Shown here one piece after another: positions 36,545-46,776 of a DNA stretch of 64,000 bases. A model generated the notes under the pieces. It was not told where the DNA came from. It saw nothing but the letters and a program-made list of their open reading frames with translations, and did not search any database. A program made the position numbers and the translations under genes. Source of the stretch: Streptomyces broussonetiae. Lineage in GTDB: Bacteria; Actinomycetota; Actinomycetes; Streptomycetales; Streptomycetaceae. The DNA is taken from assembly GCF_009796285.1 (NCBI RefSeq), contig NZ_CP047020.1:7440001-7504000 (forward strand), given 5' to 3'. Within the stretch, counting starts at the first letter, position 1. The number at the start of each line of letters is the position of its first letter.

Positions 36545-37948
36545 ATGAGCAGCCGTACCGTCGTCCGCGGGGGTCTCGTGATCACCGCGTCGGACGAGAT
36601 CCACGCCGACGTCCTGATCGAGGACGGCCGCATCGCCGCCCTCGCCGCCTCCGGCACCCCCGCGGCCGGGGCGTTCACCGCCGAGCGGGTTATCGACGCC
36701 ACCGGGAAGTACGTCATCCCGGGCGGCGTCGACGGCCACACCCACATGGAGATGCCGTTCGGCGGCACCACCGCCGCCGACACCTTCGAGACCGGCACCC
36801 GGGCCGCCGCCTGGGGCGGTACGACCACGATCGTGGACTTCGCCATCCAGAGCGTGGGCCACACCCTGCGCGAGGGCCTGGACGCCTGGCACGCCAAGGC
36901 CGAGGGCAACTGCGCGATCGACTACGGCTTCCACATGATCGTCTCCGATGTGCACGACGAGACGCTCAAGGAGATGGACCTGCTGGTGGAGGAGGGGGTG
37001 ACCTCCTTCAAGCAGTTCATGGCGTATCCGGGCGTCTTCTACTCCGACGACGGGCAGATCCTGCGCGCCATGCAGCGGGCCGCCGACAACGGCGGACTGA
37101 TCATGATGCACGCCGAGAACGGCATCGCCATCGACGTCCTGGTCGAGCAGGCGCTCGCCCGGGGCGAGACCGACCCGCGCTACCACGGCGAGGTCCGCAA
37201 GGCCCTGCTGGAGGCCGAGGCCACCCACCGCGCCATCAGGCTCGCCCAGGTCGCCGGGGCGCCGCTGTACGTCGTGCACGTCTCGGCGCAGGAGGCGGTC
37301 GCCGAGCTGACCCGCGCCCGCGACGAGGGGCTGCCGGTCTTCGGCGAGACCTGCCCGCAGTATCTGTTCCTGTCCACGGACAACCTCGCCGAACCGGACT
37401 TCGAGGGCGCCAAGTACGTGTGCAGCACGCCGCTCAGGCCGAAGGAGCACCAGGCGGGGCTGTGGAAGGGGCTGCGGACCAACGATCTCCAGGTCGTCTC
37501 CACCGACCACTGCCCCTTCTGCTTCGTGGGCCAGAAGGAGCTGGGCCGCGGCGACTTCTCCAAGATCCCCAACGGCCTGCCGGGCGTGGAGAACCGCATG
37601 GACCTGCTCCACCAGGCCGTCGTGGAGGGCCGCATCTCCCGCCGCCGCTGGATCGAGATCGCCTGCGCCACCCCGGCCCGCATGTTCGGTCTGTACCCGA
37701 AGAAGGGCACCATCGCCCCCGGCGCCGACGCCGACGTCGTCATCTACGACCCGCACGCCGAACAGGTCATCTCGGCGGCCACCCACCACATGAACGTCGA
37801 CTACTCGGCCTACGAGGGCAAAAGGACCACCGGCCGGGTCGAGACCGTGCTCTCGCGCGGCGTTCCCGTCATTACCGAGCGGGAGTACACCGGACACGCC
37901 GGACACGGCGTCTACACCCCGCGCTCCACCTGTCAGTACCTCAACTAG
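36545..37948 (+). CDS. hydA: Dihydropyrimidinase / D-hydantoinase
   Basis: A 467-residue cyclic amidohydrolase. The dinuclear centre is visible: PGGVDGHTHMEMPFGG with HxH near 64, the carboxylatable Lys in VTSFKQFMAYPG near 156, His in MMHAENG, His in YVVHVSAQEA and Asp in VSTDHCPF. The KGTIAPGADADVVIYDP end is typical. It opens dihydrouracil, dihydrothymine or hydantoins to N-carbamoyl amino acids, which the neighbouring nitrilase-type hydrolases then process. It follows copy 2 of the carbamoylase in one operon and is followed by the LLM oxidoreductase after 11 bases. Confidence 0.95.
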   Translation: MSSRTVVRGGLVITASDEIHADVLIEDGRIAALAASGTPAAGAFTAERVIDATGKYVIPGGVDGHTHMEMPFGGTTAADTFETGTRAAAWGGTTTIVDFAIQSVGHTLREGLDAWHAKAEGNCAIDYGFHMIVSDVHDETLKEMDLLVEEGVTSFKQFMAYPGVFYSDDGQILRAMQRAADNGGLIMMHAENGIAIDVLVEQALARGETDPRYHGEVRKALLEAEATHRAIRLAQVAGAPLYVVHVSAQEAVAELTRARDEGLPVFGETCPQYLFLSTDNLAEPDFEGAKYVCSTPLRPKEHQAGLWKGLRTNDLQVVSTDHCPFCFVGQKELGRGDFSKIPNGLPGVENRMDLLHQAVVEGRISRRRWIEIACATPARMFGLYPKKGTIAPGADADVVIYDPHAEQVISAATHHMNVDYSAYEGKRTTGRVETVLSRGVPVITEREYTGHAGHGVYTPRSTCQYLN

Positions 37949-37959
37949 GAGTGGCGCCC

Positions 37960-38979
37960 ATGGACTTCGGGCTTGTCCTGCAGACCGATCCCCCCGCCTC
38001 CCACGTCGTCAGCCTGATGAAACGGGCCGAGCGCAACGGCTTCCGGTACGGCTGGACGTTCGACTCCGCCGTGCTGTGGCAGGAGCCGTTCGTCATCTAC
38101 AGCCAGATCCTGGCCAACACCCAGAAGCTGACGGTCGGTCCGATGGTCACCAACCCCGGCACCCGCACCTGGGAGGTCACCGCCTCCACCTTCGCCACCC
38201 TCAACGACATGTTCGGCAACCGCACCGTGTGCGGCATCGGCCGCGGCGACTCCGCGATGCGCGTCGCCGGCCGCAAACCCAACACCCTCGCCCGTATAAG
38301 CGAGGCGATCAAGGTCATCCGCGCCCTCGCCCGGGGCGAGGAGGCAGACCTCGGCGGTACGAAGCTGCGCTTCCCCTGGATCAAGGAGGGCGCCGAACTC
38401 CCCGTCTGGATGGCCGCGTACGGCCCCAAGGCGCTCAAGATGACCGGCGAGGAGGCCGACGGGTTCATCCTCCAGCTGTCCGACCTCTACCTGACCGAGT
38501 ACATGGTCAAGGCGGTGAAGGACGCGGCCGTCGCCGCCGGACGCGACCCGTCCCAGGTGACGATCTGCGTGGCCGCCCCCGCCTACGTCACCGCCGACGA
38601 CTCGCCTGCCGCCCTCGCCCACGCCCGCGAGCAGTGCCGCTGGTTCGGCGGCATGGTCGGCAACCACGTCGCCGACCTCGTCGCCAAGTACGGCGAGCAC
38701 TCCGCGCAGGTCCCCGACGCTCTCACCGACTACATCAGGGCGCGGGAGGGCTACGACTACGCCCACCACGGCCGCAGCGGCAACCCGGACACCGAGTTCG
38801 TGCCCGACGAGATCGTGGACCGGTTCTGTGTGATCGGCCCCGTGGAGAAGCACATCGAGAAGCTGAACGCGCTCCGCGCCCTGGGAGTCGACCAGTTCGC
38901 CGTGTACGACATGCACGACGCGCAGGAGGCCGTCATCGACGCCTACGGCCAGAAGGTGATCCCCGCGGTCAACTCCTGA
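37960..38979 (+). CDS. LLM-class (luciferase-like) flavin/F420 oxidoreductase
   Basis: A 339-residue protein; ATG 37960 has a TAGGAG ribosome site. The luciferase-like TIM-barrel pattern is clear: FGLVLQTDPPASHVVSLMKR, VGPMVTNPGTRTWEVTASTF, GIGRGDSAMRVAGRKP, WMAAYGPKALKMTGEEADGF, EIVDRFCVIGP. It resembles actinobacterial LLM families described as F420-dependent. Its position directly after dihydropyrimidinase and before the permease, with no dihydropyrimidine dehydrogenase in the cluster, suggests it acts on the pyrimidine or hydantoin ring. Cofactor and substrate are not proven by sequence. Confidence 0.88.
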   Translation: MDFGLVLQTDPPASHVVSLMKRAERNGFRYGWTFDSAVLWQEPFVIYSQILANTQKLTVGPMVTNPGTRTWEVTASTFATLNDMFGNRTVCGIGRGDSAMRVAGRKPNTLARISEAIKVIRALARGEEADLGGTKLRFPWIKEGAELPVWMAAYGPKALKMTGEEADGFILQLSDLYLTEYMVKAVKDAAVAAGRDPSQVTICVAAPAYVTADDSPAALAHAREQCRWFGGMVGNHVADLVAKYGEHSAQVPDALTDYIRAREGYDYAHHGRSGNPDTEFVPDEIVDRFCVIGPVEKHIEKLNALRALGVDQFAVYDMHDAQEAVIDAYGQKVIPAVNS

Positions 38980-39133
38980 GTCCCAGGGCCGTTCGGGGCC
39001 CGTACCCGGCCCCGTCCCTCACCCCTTTCCGAGCCCCCCACGCACGTCTTGGTCTCCCCTCCCCGCCGTCCCGGGGAGGGGGCTGGTGCCCGCACGGCCA
39101 CTTCCGATCCGTCTCGTTCCGATTGGCCAGCCC

Positions 39134-40660
<1,527 letters not shown>

Positions 40661-40700
40661 CGGAGCCGGGGGCGGTCACCGCGGAGCCGGGCCGGGGCAG

Positions 40701-41375
40701 TCAGCCGGACTGTGACTGCCCGCCCCCGAGCGCGCCGACCGCGGCGCGCGCCGCCTTGATGGCCCCCGTGTTGATCTCGTCCGTTCCCGGCGCCTTCTTC
40801 GTGTCGAAGTCGCTGCCGTTGTAGGTGATCACGACGAGGGCGTTGGAGATGCGGACCATCACCACGCCCTCGCGGGTCTGCTGCTTGTCCTGCGTGCTGA
40901 GGTCCACGACCGAGTAGGCGCTGTCCCCGAGCCCCGGCACCGCGCCGCCGCCGCTCTTCTCGGCGACCCGCTGCTGGTACTCCTGCTTCGCCTCCTGCTC
41001 CGACCCGCTGATCTCGAACGACACGTCCAGCCAGCGGTAGGAGTAGCCCTTGAGGGCGTTCCAGGAGCAGGTGCGGCGCACCTTGGTGTCCGTCGAAGGG
41101 ATCTCCTTGCCCGTCGTGTTCGCTCCCGGCACCAGGGAGGTGACGGTGGCCGCGGGCACGCTCGTACAGGGCGACGGCGCGTCGGAGTACGACTTCGACG
41201 CGGCGGTGGACGACGGCTCGGAGGACGACTGGGTGGGGGACTTCTGGGCCGTCTGGTGACCGTCGGCGGCGGGGGGCGTGGCGGGCCCGGACGTCAGCGC
41301 CCAGCCGGCGCAGGCGAGAACCGCGACCGGCGTCAGACGGGCGGTGAGGGCGAGCGGCAGAGGAAGAGAACGCAC
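40701..41375 (-). CDS. Putative lipoprotein with DUF3558-like domain
   Basis: A 224-residue exported protein. A basic N-terminus and hydrophobic stretch lead to a possible lipobox (VAVLAC at residues 17-22). A Ser/Thr/Pro-rich linker (about 35-65) precedes a domain with PCTSVPAATVTSLVPGA, RRTCSWNALKGY and AYSVVDL, the two cysteines spaced as in DUF3558 proteins common in Streptomyces. It lies after the NCS1 gene in convergent orientation and is separate from the WXG100-type operon by 129 bases. Function unknown. Confidence 0.7.
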   Translation of the reverse strand: MRSLPLPLALTARLTPVAVLACAGWALTSGPATPPAADGHQTAQKSPTQSSSEPSSTAASKSYSDAPSPCTSVPAATVTSLVPGANTTGKEIPSTDTKVRRTCSWNALKGYSYRWLDVSFEISGSEQEAKQEYQQRVAEKSGGGAVPGLGDSAYSVVDLSTQDKQQTREGVVMVRISNALVVITYNGSDFDTKKAPGTDEINTGAIKAARAAVGALGGGQSQSG

Positions 41376-41504
41376 GGCGCACTTCTCGTGGGGGAGGGGG
41401 TGCGGAAGGGGTCCGCATGGTGGACGGGGACGTCAGTGTCACACGAGTGTCTGTGGGGCGGAAGAGAAAACTCGCTGTGTGCCGGGGTGGCTACGCCAGC
41501 GTGT

Positions 41505-42026
41505 TCACGACGTACCGCTCTGCCCGTTTTGCACCTCCAGCCAGCGGCGGGCACCGACCTCGCTGGGGTACTCGCGGACGGTGAGCCAGGCCAGCATCCA
41601 GCCGACGAAGTACGCCGCGAACACCGGCAGGGCAGGCGCGGCGAGCAGCACCAGGCCGCGGCCGAGGGCGATCCGGCCGGGGACCCGTCTGTTGTGGTCC
41701 TGCTTGGCCAGCCGGGTCTGCTGCGGAGTGGGCGGGTCGAGGAGGGCCTTGTGGTGGTCCCGCCGCTGCTTGACCCAGCCCCCGACGAGCGCCCCGCACG
41801 CGGCGACCGCCAGCACCCCGTACCACAACCGACGCACGGAGTACGGCCACTCGCTGCTGAAGCCCGAGCAGAGGGCGAGCGAGAACCAGCTGGTCATGGC
41901 CATGATGAGGAGCATGGCGACGGTCGTGCGGGCCCGCGAGAGCCAGTAGCGCACGCCACGCTCGTACCACGTCCTGCCCAGCTTGGGCAGGGACGGGATG
42001 TCGGCTGCGGTACGGGTCGGTGTCAT
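41505..42026 (-). CDS. Small multi-span membrane protein (paralogue B)
   Basis: A 173-residue protein with about four hydrophobic segments (near 32-55, 68-90, 120-160) and a polar N-terminus beginning with LGRTWYERGVRYW. It shares this and YPSEVGARRWLE with the protein encoded next to it at 42023-42559, so both come from a tandem duplication. Its ATG overlaps the stop of the upstream copy (ATGA). It ends the five-gene overlapping operon. No catalytic motif is seen; it could be a channel, immunity or membrane partner for the WXG100-type protein. Confidence 0.75.
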   Translation of the reverse strand: MTPTRTAADIPSLPKLGRTWYERGVRYWLSRARTTVAMLLIMAMTSWFSLALCSGFSSEWPYSVRRLWYGVLAVAACGALVGGWVKQRRDHHKALLDPPTPQQTRLAKQDHNRRVPGRIALGRGLVLLAAPALPVFAAYFVGWMLAWLTVREYPSEVGARRWLEVQNGQSGTS

Positions 42027-42559
42027 CGTGCGGCGCGGTGCTCCTCGAGCCAGCGGCGGGCGCCGACCTCGCTGGGGTACTCGCGGACGGTGGTGTAGGC
42101 GACCAGCCAGCCGACGATCCACGCGGCGCACGCCGGCATGACGGGAGCGGCAAGGACCACGAGCGCGCGACCCACGGCGATCAGGCCCGGAACGCGCCTG
42201 TTGTGATCGCGCTTGGCCTGGAGGGTCTGTCCGGGCGCGGGGGGATCGAGCAGTGCCTCGCGGTGGCTCCGGCGCTGTGCGATCCAGCCCCACACGAGGG
42301 CCACGACGGACGCCACCACCTGCACGCCGTCCCACGGGATACGCAGGGAGGACGGCAGCACGTCGAGGAACCCCGCGTACAGCCCCAGCGCGAAGACGCA
42401 GAACATGGCCAGCAGGAAGACCATGCTGAAGGCCGTACCGCTGCGGCGCAGCCAGTACGACGCGCCGCGCTCGTACCAGGTCCTGCCCAGCTTCGGCAGG
42501 GCAGGGATGGGGACCGAGAACCCGGGCGCCGGGGCCTCAGAAGATGCTTGTGACGCCAT
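42023..42559 (-). CDS. Small multi-span membrane protein (paralogue A)
   Basis: A 178-residue protein starting at ATG 42559 inside the end of the upstream gene, with a GAAGGA ribosome site at good spacing; further upstream ATGs lie deeper in that gene. It has hydrophobic segments near 42-65, 75-95 and 128-165, and the conserved blocks LGRTWYERGASYWL, HREALLDPPAPGQT and YPSEVGARRWLEE shared with paralogue B. Topology suggests both termini inside. Close coupling to the WXG100-type protein implies a partner role. Confidence 0.75.
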   Translation of the reverse strand: MASQASSEAPAPGFSVPIPALPKLGRTWYERGASYWLRRSGTAFSMVFLLAMFCVFALGLYAGFLDVLPSSLRIPWDGVQVVASVVALVWGWIAQRRSHREALLDPPAPGQTLQAKRDHNRRVPGLIAVGRALVVLAAPVMPACAAWIVGWLVAYTTVREYPSEVGARRWLEEHRAAR

Positions 42560-43826
42560 GCCAGACATCCTTCGCCAGTCGCTTGCCGTCGTGATAAACC
42601 CCTGTGGCGACATGCCCGGCGCCTACGGCCACCCCGCCCACCACACCATGATCGTGGATGTCCTCGCTCCAGTGCTCGTGCAGGGAGTGGTCGATGACGC
42701 TGGTCGAGATGAGCGCCGCTCCCACACCCACCGCCGCCACCGCGGCGGCGGGCGCCGCGGCCGGCATGACGGCGCTCGCGATGACCGCGCCCGCGACCAG
42801 GCCACCGACGTTGGCACCCTCGTCGGTGGCGACGGAGCGCTGCCAGGACCAGCCCCTGTCGTGGTCGCCCTTCGCCTCGATCAGACCACAGGCGCCGGCC
42901 GCGGCGACGTCCAGGACGGGCAGTTCCTTGAGGACGTCCGGTACCGCCTCCAGCCCCTTGCCCAGGCGCAGCGCGTCCGCGGCGTCGGCCAGCTTGACGT
43001 TCAGGGCCCGGTCGTACGGCAGTTTGGTGCTGCCGTTGTCGGCGCGGGCGATGTCCTCCTCCAGCGAGTCGACCTTGGTGAGCGCGTCCCGGTAGGCGCT
43101 CTTGGCGGGCAGGTCGTCGGGCATCCTGCGGCCCTGCTGCTGGAACGTCTTGCGTTCGGCGCGAAGCTGCTTCTTGGCGGCCTCCGCATCGGCCTTGGCC
43201 GCGTCGAGCTGCTCGCGTGCCTTGTTGCCCCCGGCCCGCGCGTCCTCGGCGTCATAGGCGTACAGGCCGCGCAACGCGTCGTACAGGGTGACCTTGTCCC
43301 CCGCGGACACCGAGTTGTCCTTCGCCGTCGCGTTGTCGTACAGCTTCTGCAGGTCCTTCGCCGCCACCAGCCGCGCGTGCTGCGCCGTGTGCAGGATCTC
43401 GTTGCGCGCCTTGGTGTACTCGCTCTTCGCGGAGATGACCTTCTGGTCGTCCGCGCTCGGCGGATTCGCCGTGACCATGTCCAGCGGCGCGCCCTGCAGG
43501 TCCGTGGGCACCCCCTTGCCGGCCGCGGTGTGCTGCGCGTTCTTGAGGGACGCGTCGCACGTGGACAGTGCGTTGGCCAGTGTCTCGAGGATGCCGCCCG
43601 CCGCGTACACCAACTCGGCGAAACCGGCGGCGGCCACCGCGTCCTCGCTCCACTTGCCGCGGAAGGCCTCGGCCGCGTCGCCCTTCCAGCTCGCGTCGTC
43701 CACCAGCTTGTCCACGGCGTGGCTGAGCGGCTTGACGATGCCGTCCAGCTTGTCCTTCGCGTTCTTGTACGTCTCGGCCATCGTGCGCAGTCCGCCGATG
43801 TCACCGCCGACCCAGCTGTCGCTCAT
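42537..43826 (-). CDS. WXG100-type protein with long helical and membrane-active C-terminus
   Basis: A 429-residue protein. Residues 1-100 resemble a WXG100 helical hairpin with the turn ASWKGDAAEAFRGKW. A long coiled region follows (about 120-270: YTKARNEILHTAQHARLVAA, REQLDAAKADAEAAKKQLRA). The C-terminal part (about 330-390) is Gly/Ala/Val-rich and hydrophobic (VGGLVAGAVIASAVMPAAAP, AAVGVGAALISTSVI), with histidines in DHSLHEHWSEDIHDHG. This resembles LXG or polymorphic-toxin type WXG proteins, but no toxin domain is recognised. It is the third gene of the overlapping operon; the stop of the preceding gene overlaps its start (TGATG). Confidence 0.75.
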   Translation of the reverse strand: MSDSWVGGDIGGLRTMAETYKNAKDKLDGIVKPLSHAVDKLVDDASWKGDAAEAFRGKWSEDAVAAAGFAELVYAAGGILETLANALSTCDASLKNAQHTAAGKGVPTDLQGAPLDMVTANPPSADDQKVISAKSEYTKARNEILHTAQHARLVAAKDLQKLYDNATAKDNSVSAGDKVTLYDALRGLYAYDAEDARAGGNKAREQLDAAKADAEAAKKQLRAERKTFQQQGRRMPDDLPAKSAYRDALTKVDSLEEDIARADNGSTKLPYDRALNVKLADAADALRLGKGLEAVPDVLKELPVLDVAAAGACGLIEAKGDHDRGWSWQRSVATDEGANVGGLVAGAVIASAVMPAAAPAAAVAAVGVGAALISTSVIDHSLHEHWSEDIHDHGVVGGVAVGAGHVATGVYHDGKRLAKDVWHGVTSIF

Positions 43827-44128
43827 CAGCCCTCGTCCGGCACCAGGTCTTCGAACACGCCGTGGACGTCCACGTCGTGTCGATGGAAGGAGTCGCGCGC
43901 GTACCCGGCCTTGTCCCCGTGGTCGTCCATCCGGTCCGCGAGTGCGAGATGCAGGCCGATGATGAGGTGGGAGATCTCCTTGATGGCCGAGTCGAGCCCC
44001 GGATCGCCGCCGCTCACCACGGGCGGCGCCACGTCGTTGTGCAGCTTGCGGTAGTCGCCGGCCTCGGTGTGGAAGGTCTTCGTCAAGGTGTCCAGGTCGC
44101 TGTACACGACCTTGAAGTCGGCCGTCAT
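43826..44128 (-). CDS. Small helical protein, WXG100-like partner (DUF6317-like)
   Basis: A 100-residue protein with an excellent GGAGG ribosome site before ATG 44128. The pattern FKVVYSDLDTLTKTFHTEAG, IKEISHLIIGLHLALADRMD and DHGDKAGYARDSFHRHD is that of a helical hairpin of WXG100 size; I believe it is DUF6317. It overlaps the upstream SseB-like gene by ATGA and the downstream WXG100-type gene by TGATG. The two WXG-type products probably form a pair, as in ESX substrates. It lacks an N-terminal signal, as expected for type VII-type cargo. Confidence 0.75.
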   Translation of the reverse strand: MTADFKVVYSDLDTLTKTFHTEAGDYRKLHNDVAPPVVSGGDPGLDSAIKEISHLIIGLHLALADRMDDHGDKAGYARDSFHRHDVDVHGVFEDLVPDEG

Positions 44129-44640
44129 CGGCGCACCTCCTGCGCGAAGGCGGCCAGGTCCTCCGGCTGCCAGGTGGGTTGGGCGGGTGCCGCGCACGGG
44201 TCCAGCAGAACGGTGACGTCCTGCTCGCGCACGCCCTCGGCCAGCGGGCCCAGCGAGGTGGCCACCCATGGCTGCGCCTCGCCGAGCGCCTCGACCAGCT
44301 TCTCCGGTGTGGTGAAGGCGAGGGCCACGGTGCCGTGGGAGGGATGGTCGAAGAGTTCGAAGACCACGAAGACCAGGCGTGTGGGACGGCCGTCCGCGCC
44401 CGTGCCGGCGACGGACCTCGGATGCGCCGGTACGAACACCGGCGTGTGGTGGGCGGGCACGCCCGGTTTGGGGCCGGGCCGGTCGTCCGTGGCCGATCGG
44501 GGCGGCGGGGCCGCGTCCAGCAGATCCAGCAGCGCCGAACGGCGCGGCTCGGGAGCCTGCTGTGCGGTGTCGTGTCCCGGCTGATCCGGTTCCAGAAAAT
44601 CGTGCAGCCGTGAACGTATAGGCGCCCCCACCGCCTTCAC
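44125..44640 (-). CDS. SseB-like protein of the SAV_915 type
   Basis: A 171-residue cytoplasmic protein. GTG 44640 is used, but GTG 44631 has a better-spaced GAGG. After a Pro-rich N-terminal linker (about 20-75), the C-terminal 100 residues contain PTRLVFVVFELFDHPSHGTV, AFTTPEKLVEALGEAQPWV and EQDVTVLLDPCAAPAQP, matching the SseB/SAV_915-type domain with its DP motif. It heads the five-gene overlapping operon. In this setting it may be a chaperone or a regulator for the WXG pair. Family recognition is good, function unknown. Confidence 0.75.
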   Translation of the reverse strand: MKAVGAPIRSRLHDFLEPDQPGHDTAQQAPEPRRSALLDLLDAAPPPRSATDDRPGPKPGVPAHHTPVFVPAHPRSVAGTGADGRPTRLVFVVFELFDHPSHGTVALAFTTPEKLVEALGEAQPWVATSLGPLAEGVREQDVTVLLDPCAAPAQPTWQPEDLAAFAQEVRR

Positions 44641-44939
44641 CTCTTCCCCGTGGTTGTGCGTGGCCGTTGGGCTCGACCACGTTAGCCAGCGGTCAACAGT
44701 GCAAATCCGGCTATGTCGGGGTGGCGGATCCGACGTACACGGAACTCATACGACCGTTTGGTCCGGGGGAGAGCAGCCCTTGACCTGTTCCTGAACCGGG
44801 GATTCCGGCCGGTCCGTCGGCTACGGCACACTCGCCGCCCGGCGACTCGGTCATGCGGGTCGATGACCGCCTCGCGCGCCGGCCCGGCCGCCGTCCGCCC
44901 ACGACCCGCTGCTGCGCGGCGCCCGGCAGGGCGCGGCGT

Positions 44940-46004
44940 TCACGGCACGCGCGCGGTCCACTCCTCGGTGGCGTACTTCGTCCGCACCAGTTCCTCGGCG
45001 CGGGCCAGGTCTTCGGCCGTGACTTCGCCGGCGGTCAGCCCGTAGCGGTTGCGGAAGGAGGTGATCATGTTCTCGATGACCTGCTCCCGCGCGAGGCCCG
45101 TCTGCCGGCGGAGCGGGTCGACGCGCTTCCCGGCGCTCCTGGTCCCCTTGTCGGACATCTTCTCCCGCCCGATCCGGAGCACTTCGAGCATCTTGTCGGC
45201 GTCGATGTCGTAGGACATCGTCACGTGATGCAGGACGGCTCCGGGGCCGCCGTCAGGGCCGACCATGCGCTTCTGGGCGGCACCGGCGATCTTGCCGGCC
45301 TCGGTGGCGATGTCGTTCAGGGGCTGGTACCAGGCCCTGATGCCCATGTCACCGAGTGCGCCCAGCACCCAGTCGTCGAGGTAGGCGTAGCTGTCTGCGA
45401 AGGAGAGCCCCGAGACCAGGGACTCCGGCACGGACAGCGAGTACGTGATCGTACTCATGGGCTCCACGAACATGGCCCCACCACCGGAAACACGGCGAAC
45501 CACGGTGATCCCGTGCTTCGCGGCCCCTTCGGGGTCCACCTCGTTGCGCAGGGACTGGAAGCTGCCGATCACCACGGAGGGCGAGGCCCACTCCCATACC
45601 CGAAGAGTCGGGGCTCGCCGCCCGGCTGCCACCTCGGTGGTGATCACCTCGTCCAGCGCCATGTGCAGGGCCGGTGCCTGCGGCCCCATGCGCACCAGCT
45701 GCCACTCGTAGTCGCTCCACTCGGTCGCCCGGGCCAGAGCGCGCCGGACGGCGATGCCGACACCCTCCGCTGTCAGGCCGAGCATCACGGTCGACTCCGG
45801 CAGTGCCGCGGTGATCCGGGCGGCCAGCCCTGCGGCGTCCGTCGATGAGGATGAACCCTCAAGGGCTGTGTCGATCGAGAGGATCGCTTCGTCCGGCTCC
45901 AGGAAGAAGTCCCCGGCGACTCGTACGTTGCGCAGGACACCTTCCTCGACGTCCAGATCCACGACGACCAGCTTGCCGCCGGGCACCTTGTACTCCCCAT
46001 GCAC
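44940..46004 (-). CDS. lplA: Lipoate-protein ligase, accessory domain placed N-terminally
   Basis: A 354-residue protein. The catalytic biotin/lipoate ligase domain begins near residue 100: LVRMGPQAPALHMALDEVIT, LRVWEWASPSVVIGSFQSLR, ITVVRRVSGGGAMFVEP and TEAGKIAGAAQKR carrying the usual Lys. Ahead of it, residues 1-85 contain HGEYKVPGGKLVVVDLDVEE, AGDFFLEPDEAI and TALEGS, which match the accessory domain normally found at the C-terminus of LplA or as the separate LplB. The order is thus swapped. The enzyme attaches lipoate or a related acid to E2 or H proteins. Confidence 0.85.
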   Translation of the reverse strand: MHGEYKVPGGKLVVVDLDVEEGVLRNVRVAGDFFLEPDEAILSIDTALEGSSSSTDAAGLAARITAALPESTVMLGLTAEGVGIAVRRALARATEWSDYEWQLVRMGPQAPALHMALDEVITTEVAAGRRAPTLRVWEWASPSVVIGSFQSLRNEVDPEGAAKHGITVVRRVSGGGAMFVEPMSTITYSLSVPESLVSGLSFADSYAYLDDWVLGALGDMGIRAWYQPLNDIATEAGKIAGAAQKRMVGPDGGPGAVLHHVTMSYDIDADKMLEVLRIGREKMSDKGTRSAGKRVDPLRRQTGLAREQVIENMITSFRNRYGLTAGEVTAEDLARAEELVRTKYATEEWTARVP

Positions 46005-46057
46005 GGCTTCGTTTCCTTCCGGCGCGCTGATTCGAACCCCGCCCGGTCCGACGTCGT

Positions 46058-46507
46058 CTACTGCTTTCTCACCTTGCAGTAATTACCCTCATCAGGGTCC
46101 CCGATGTGTCTCCACAGCACAAGCGTCTCCCCTTCCTTGCTTGCACCCAGCCCGATATGGACCTTGTCGAATACGAACTGCACGCCCATTCCATGGCCCC
46201 AGTCGCCCGACTGCGCTATGGCCCACGTGCCGTTCGCAGAACCTGGAGCAGCATCCGGCCCAAAGCCGCAGGAATTCTGCGCGGCGAAGGTTCCATTGCT
46301 GCGCAGAACCAGTTTCCCGCCCTCCGCGGCTTTCCACTGGCCGGTCAGCTGCGAGGAGTTGACGCTCACAGCCGCAGGTTGATCATCAGGGTGGTAAAGA
46401 AAAGCTGAGACAAGACCGATCAGGAGGACAGCGGGAAGGAGGCAGACGAGCCACAGAACTTTCCGTGCACCCCTTCCGGACCGGGAACCTGCCGCAGGCT
46501 TTTCCAC
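46058..46507 (-). CDS. Membrane-anchored protein of unknown function
   Basis: A 149-residue protein if read from GTG 46507, which has GGAAGGG seven bases upstream; longer frames (ATG 46558 or 46654) have no ribosome site. A basic N-terminus precedes one membrane helix (about 17-39, VLWLVCLLPAVLLIGLVSAF), then an outside domain with LTGQWKAAEGGKLVLRSNGT, NSCGFGP and GNYCKVRK; its beta-strand-like GTFAAQ and GTWAIAQ repeats and two cysteines suggest a small lipocalin-like barrel. It is 53 bases upstream of the LplA gene. No family recognised. Confidence 0.7.
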   Translation of the reverse strand: MEKPAAGSRSGRGARKVLWLVCLLPAVLLIGLVSAFLYHPDDQPAAVSVNSSQLTGQWKAAEGGKLVLRSNGTFAAQNSCGFGPDAAPGSANGTWAIAQSGDWGHGMGVQFVFDKVHIGLGASKEGETLVLWRHIGDPDEGNYCKVRKQ

Positions 46508-46776
46508 TGACTCACCCTTCCTTCGACTGTCGCTTACCCGGTAAGGTTCCGCGCTCATTCGAGATGCCCTCGCACCCGGCGAAACCATACCTTCCTCATC
46601 AATTTCAGAGATCAGCGGCGCAGGTGGCCGCCGCGTTCCCCGGACGGTGAACACGCCCGTACGGTCACCTGGGAGGCGCTGTACACCACGTCGAACCGAT
46701 GACGCACGCGGTTATCGGGCGTTCATCGACTCGTGGTTCCGTGGTGCAGCAGTCGGAGCGGGACGGAGGACGGGCC

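Noticed and set aside
38980..39133. A factor-independent terminator after the LLM gene
   Set aside because: The GC-rich inverted repeats there are short and without a T-tract, and the permease gene probably continues the same operon.
41505..44640. A complete type VII (ESX) secretion locus
   Set aside because: There is no EccC-type ATPase, EccD membrane channel or mycosin; only WXG-type and accessory proteins are seen.
46010..46050. A tRNA T-arm-like GGTTCGAATC on the minus strand
   Set aside because: No acceptor or anticodon stem pairs with it, and it lies between two coding genes without a cloverleaf.
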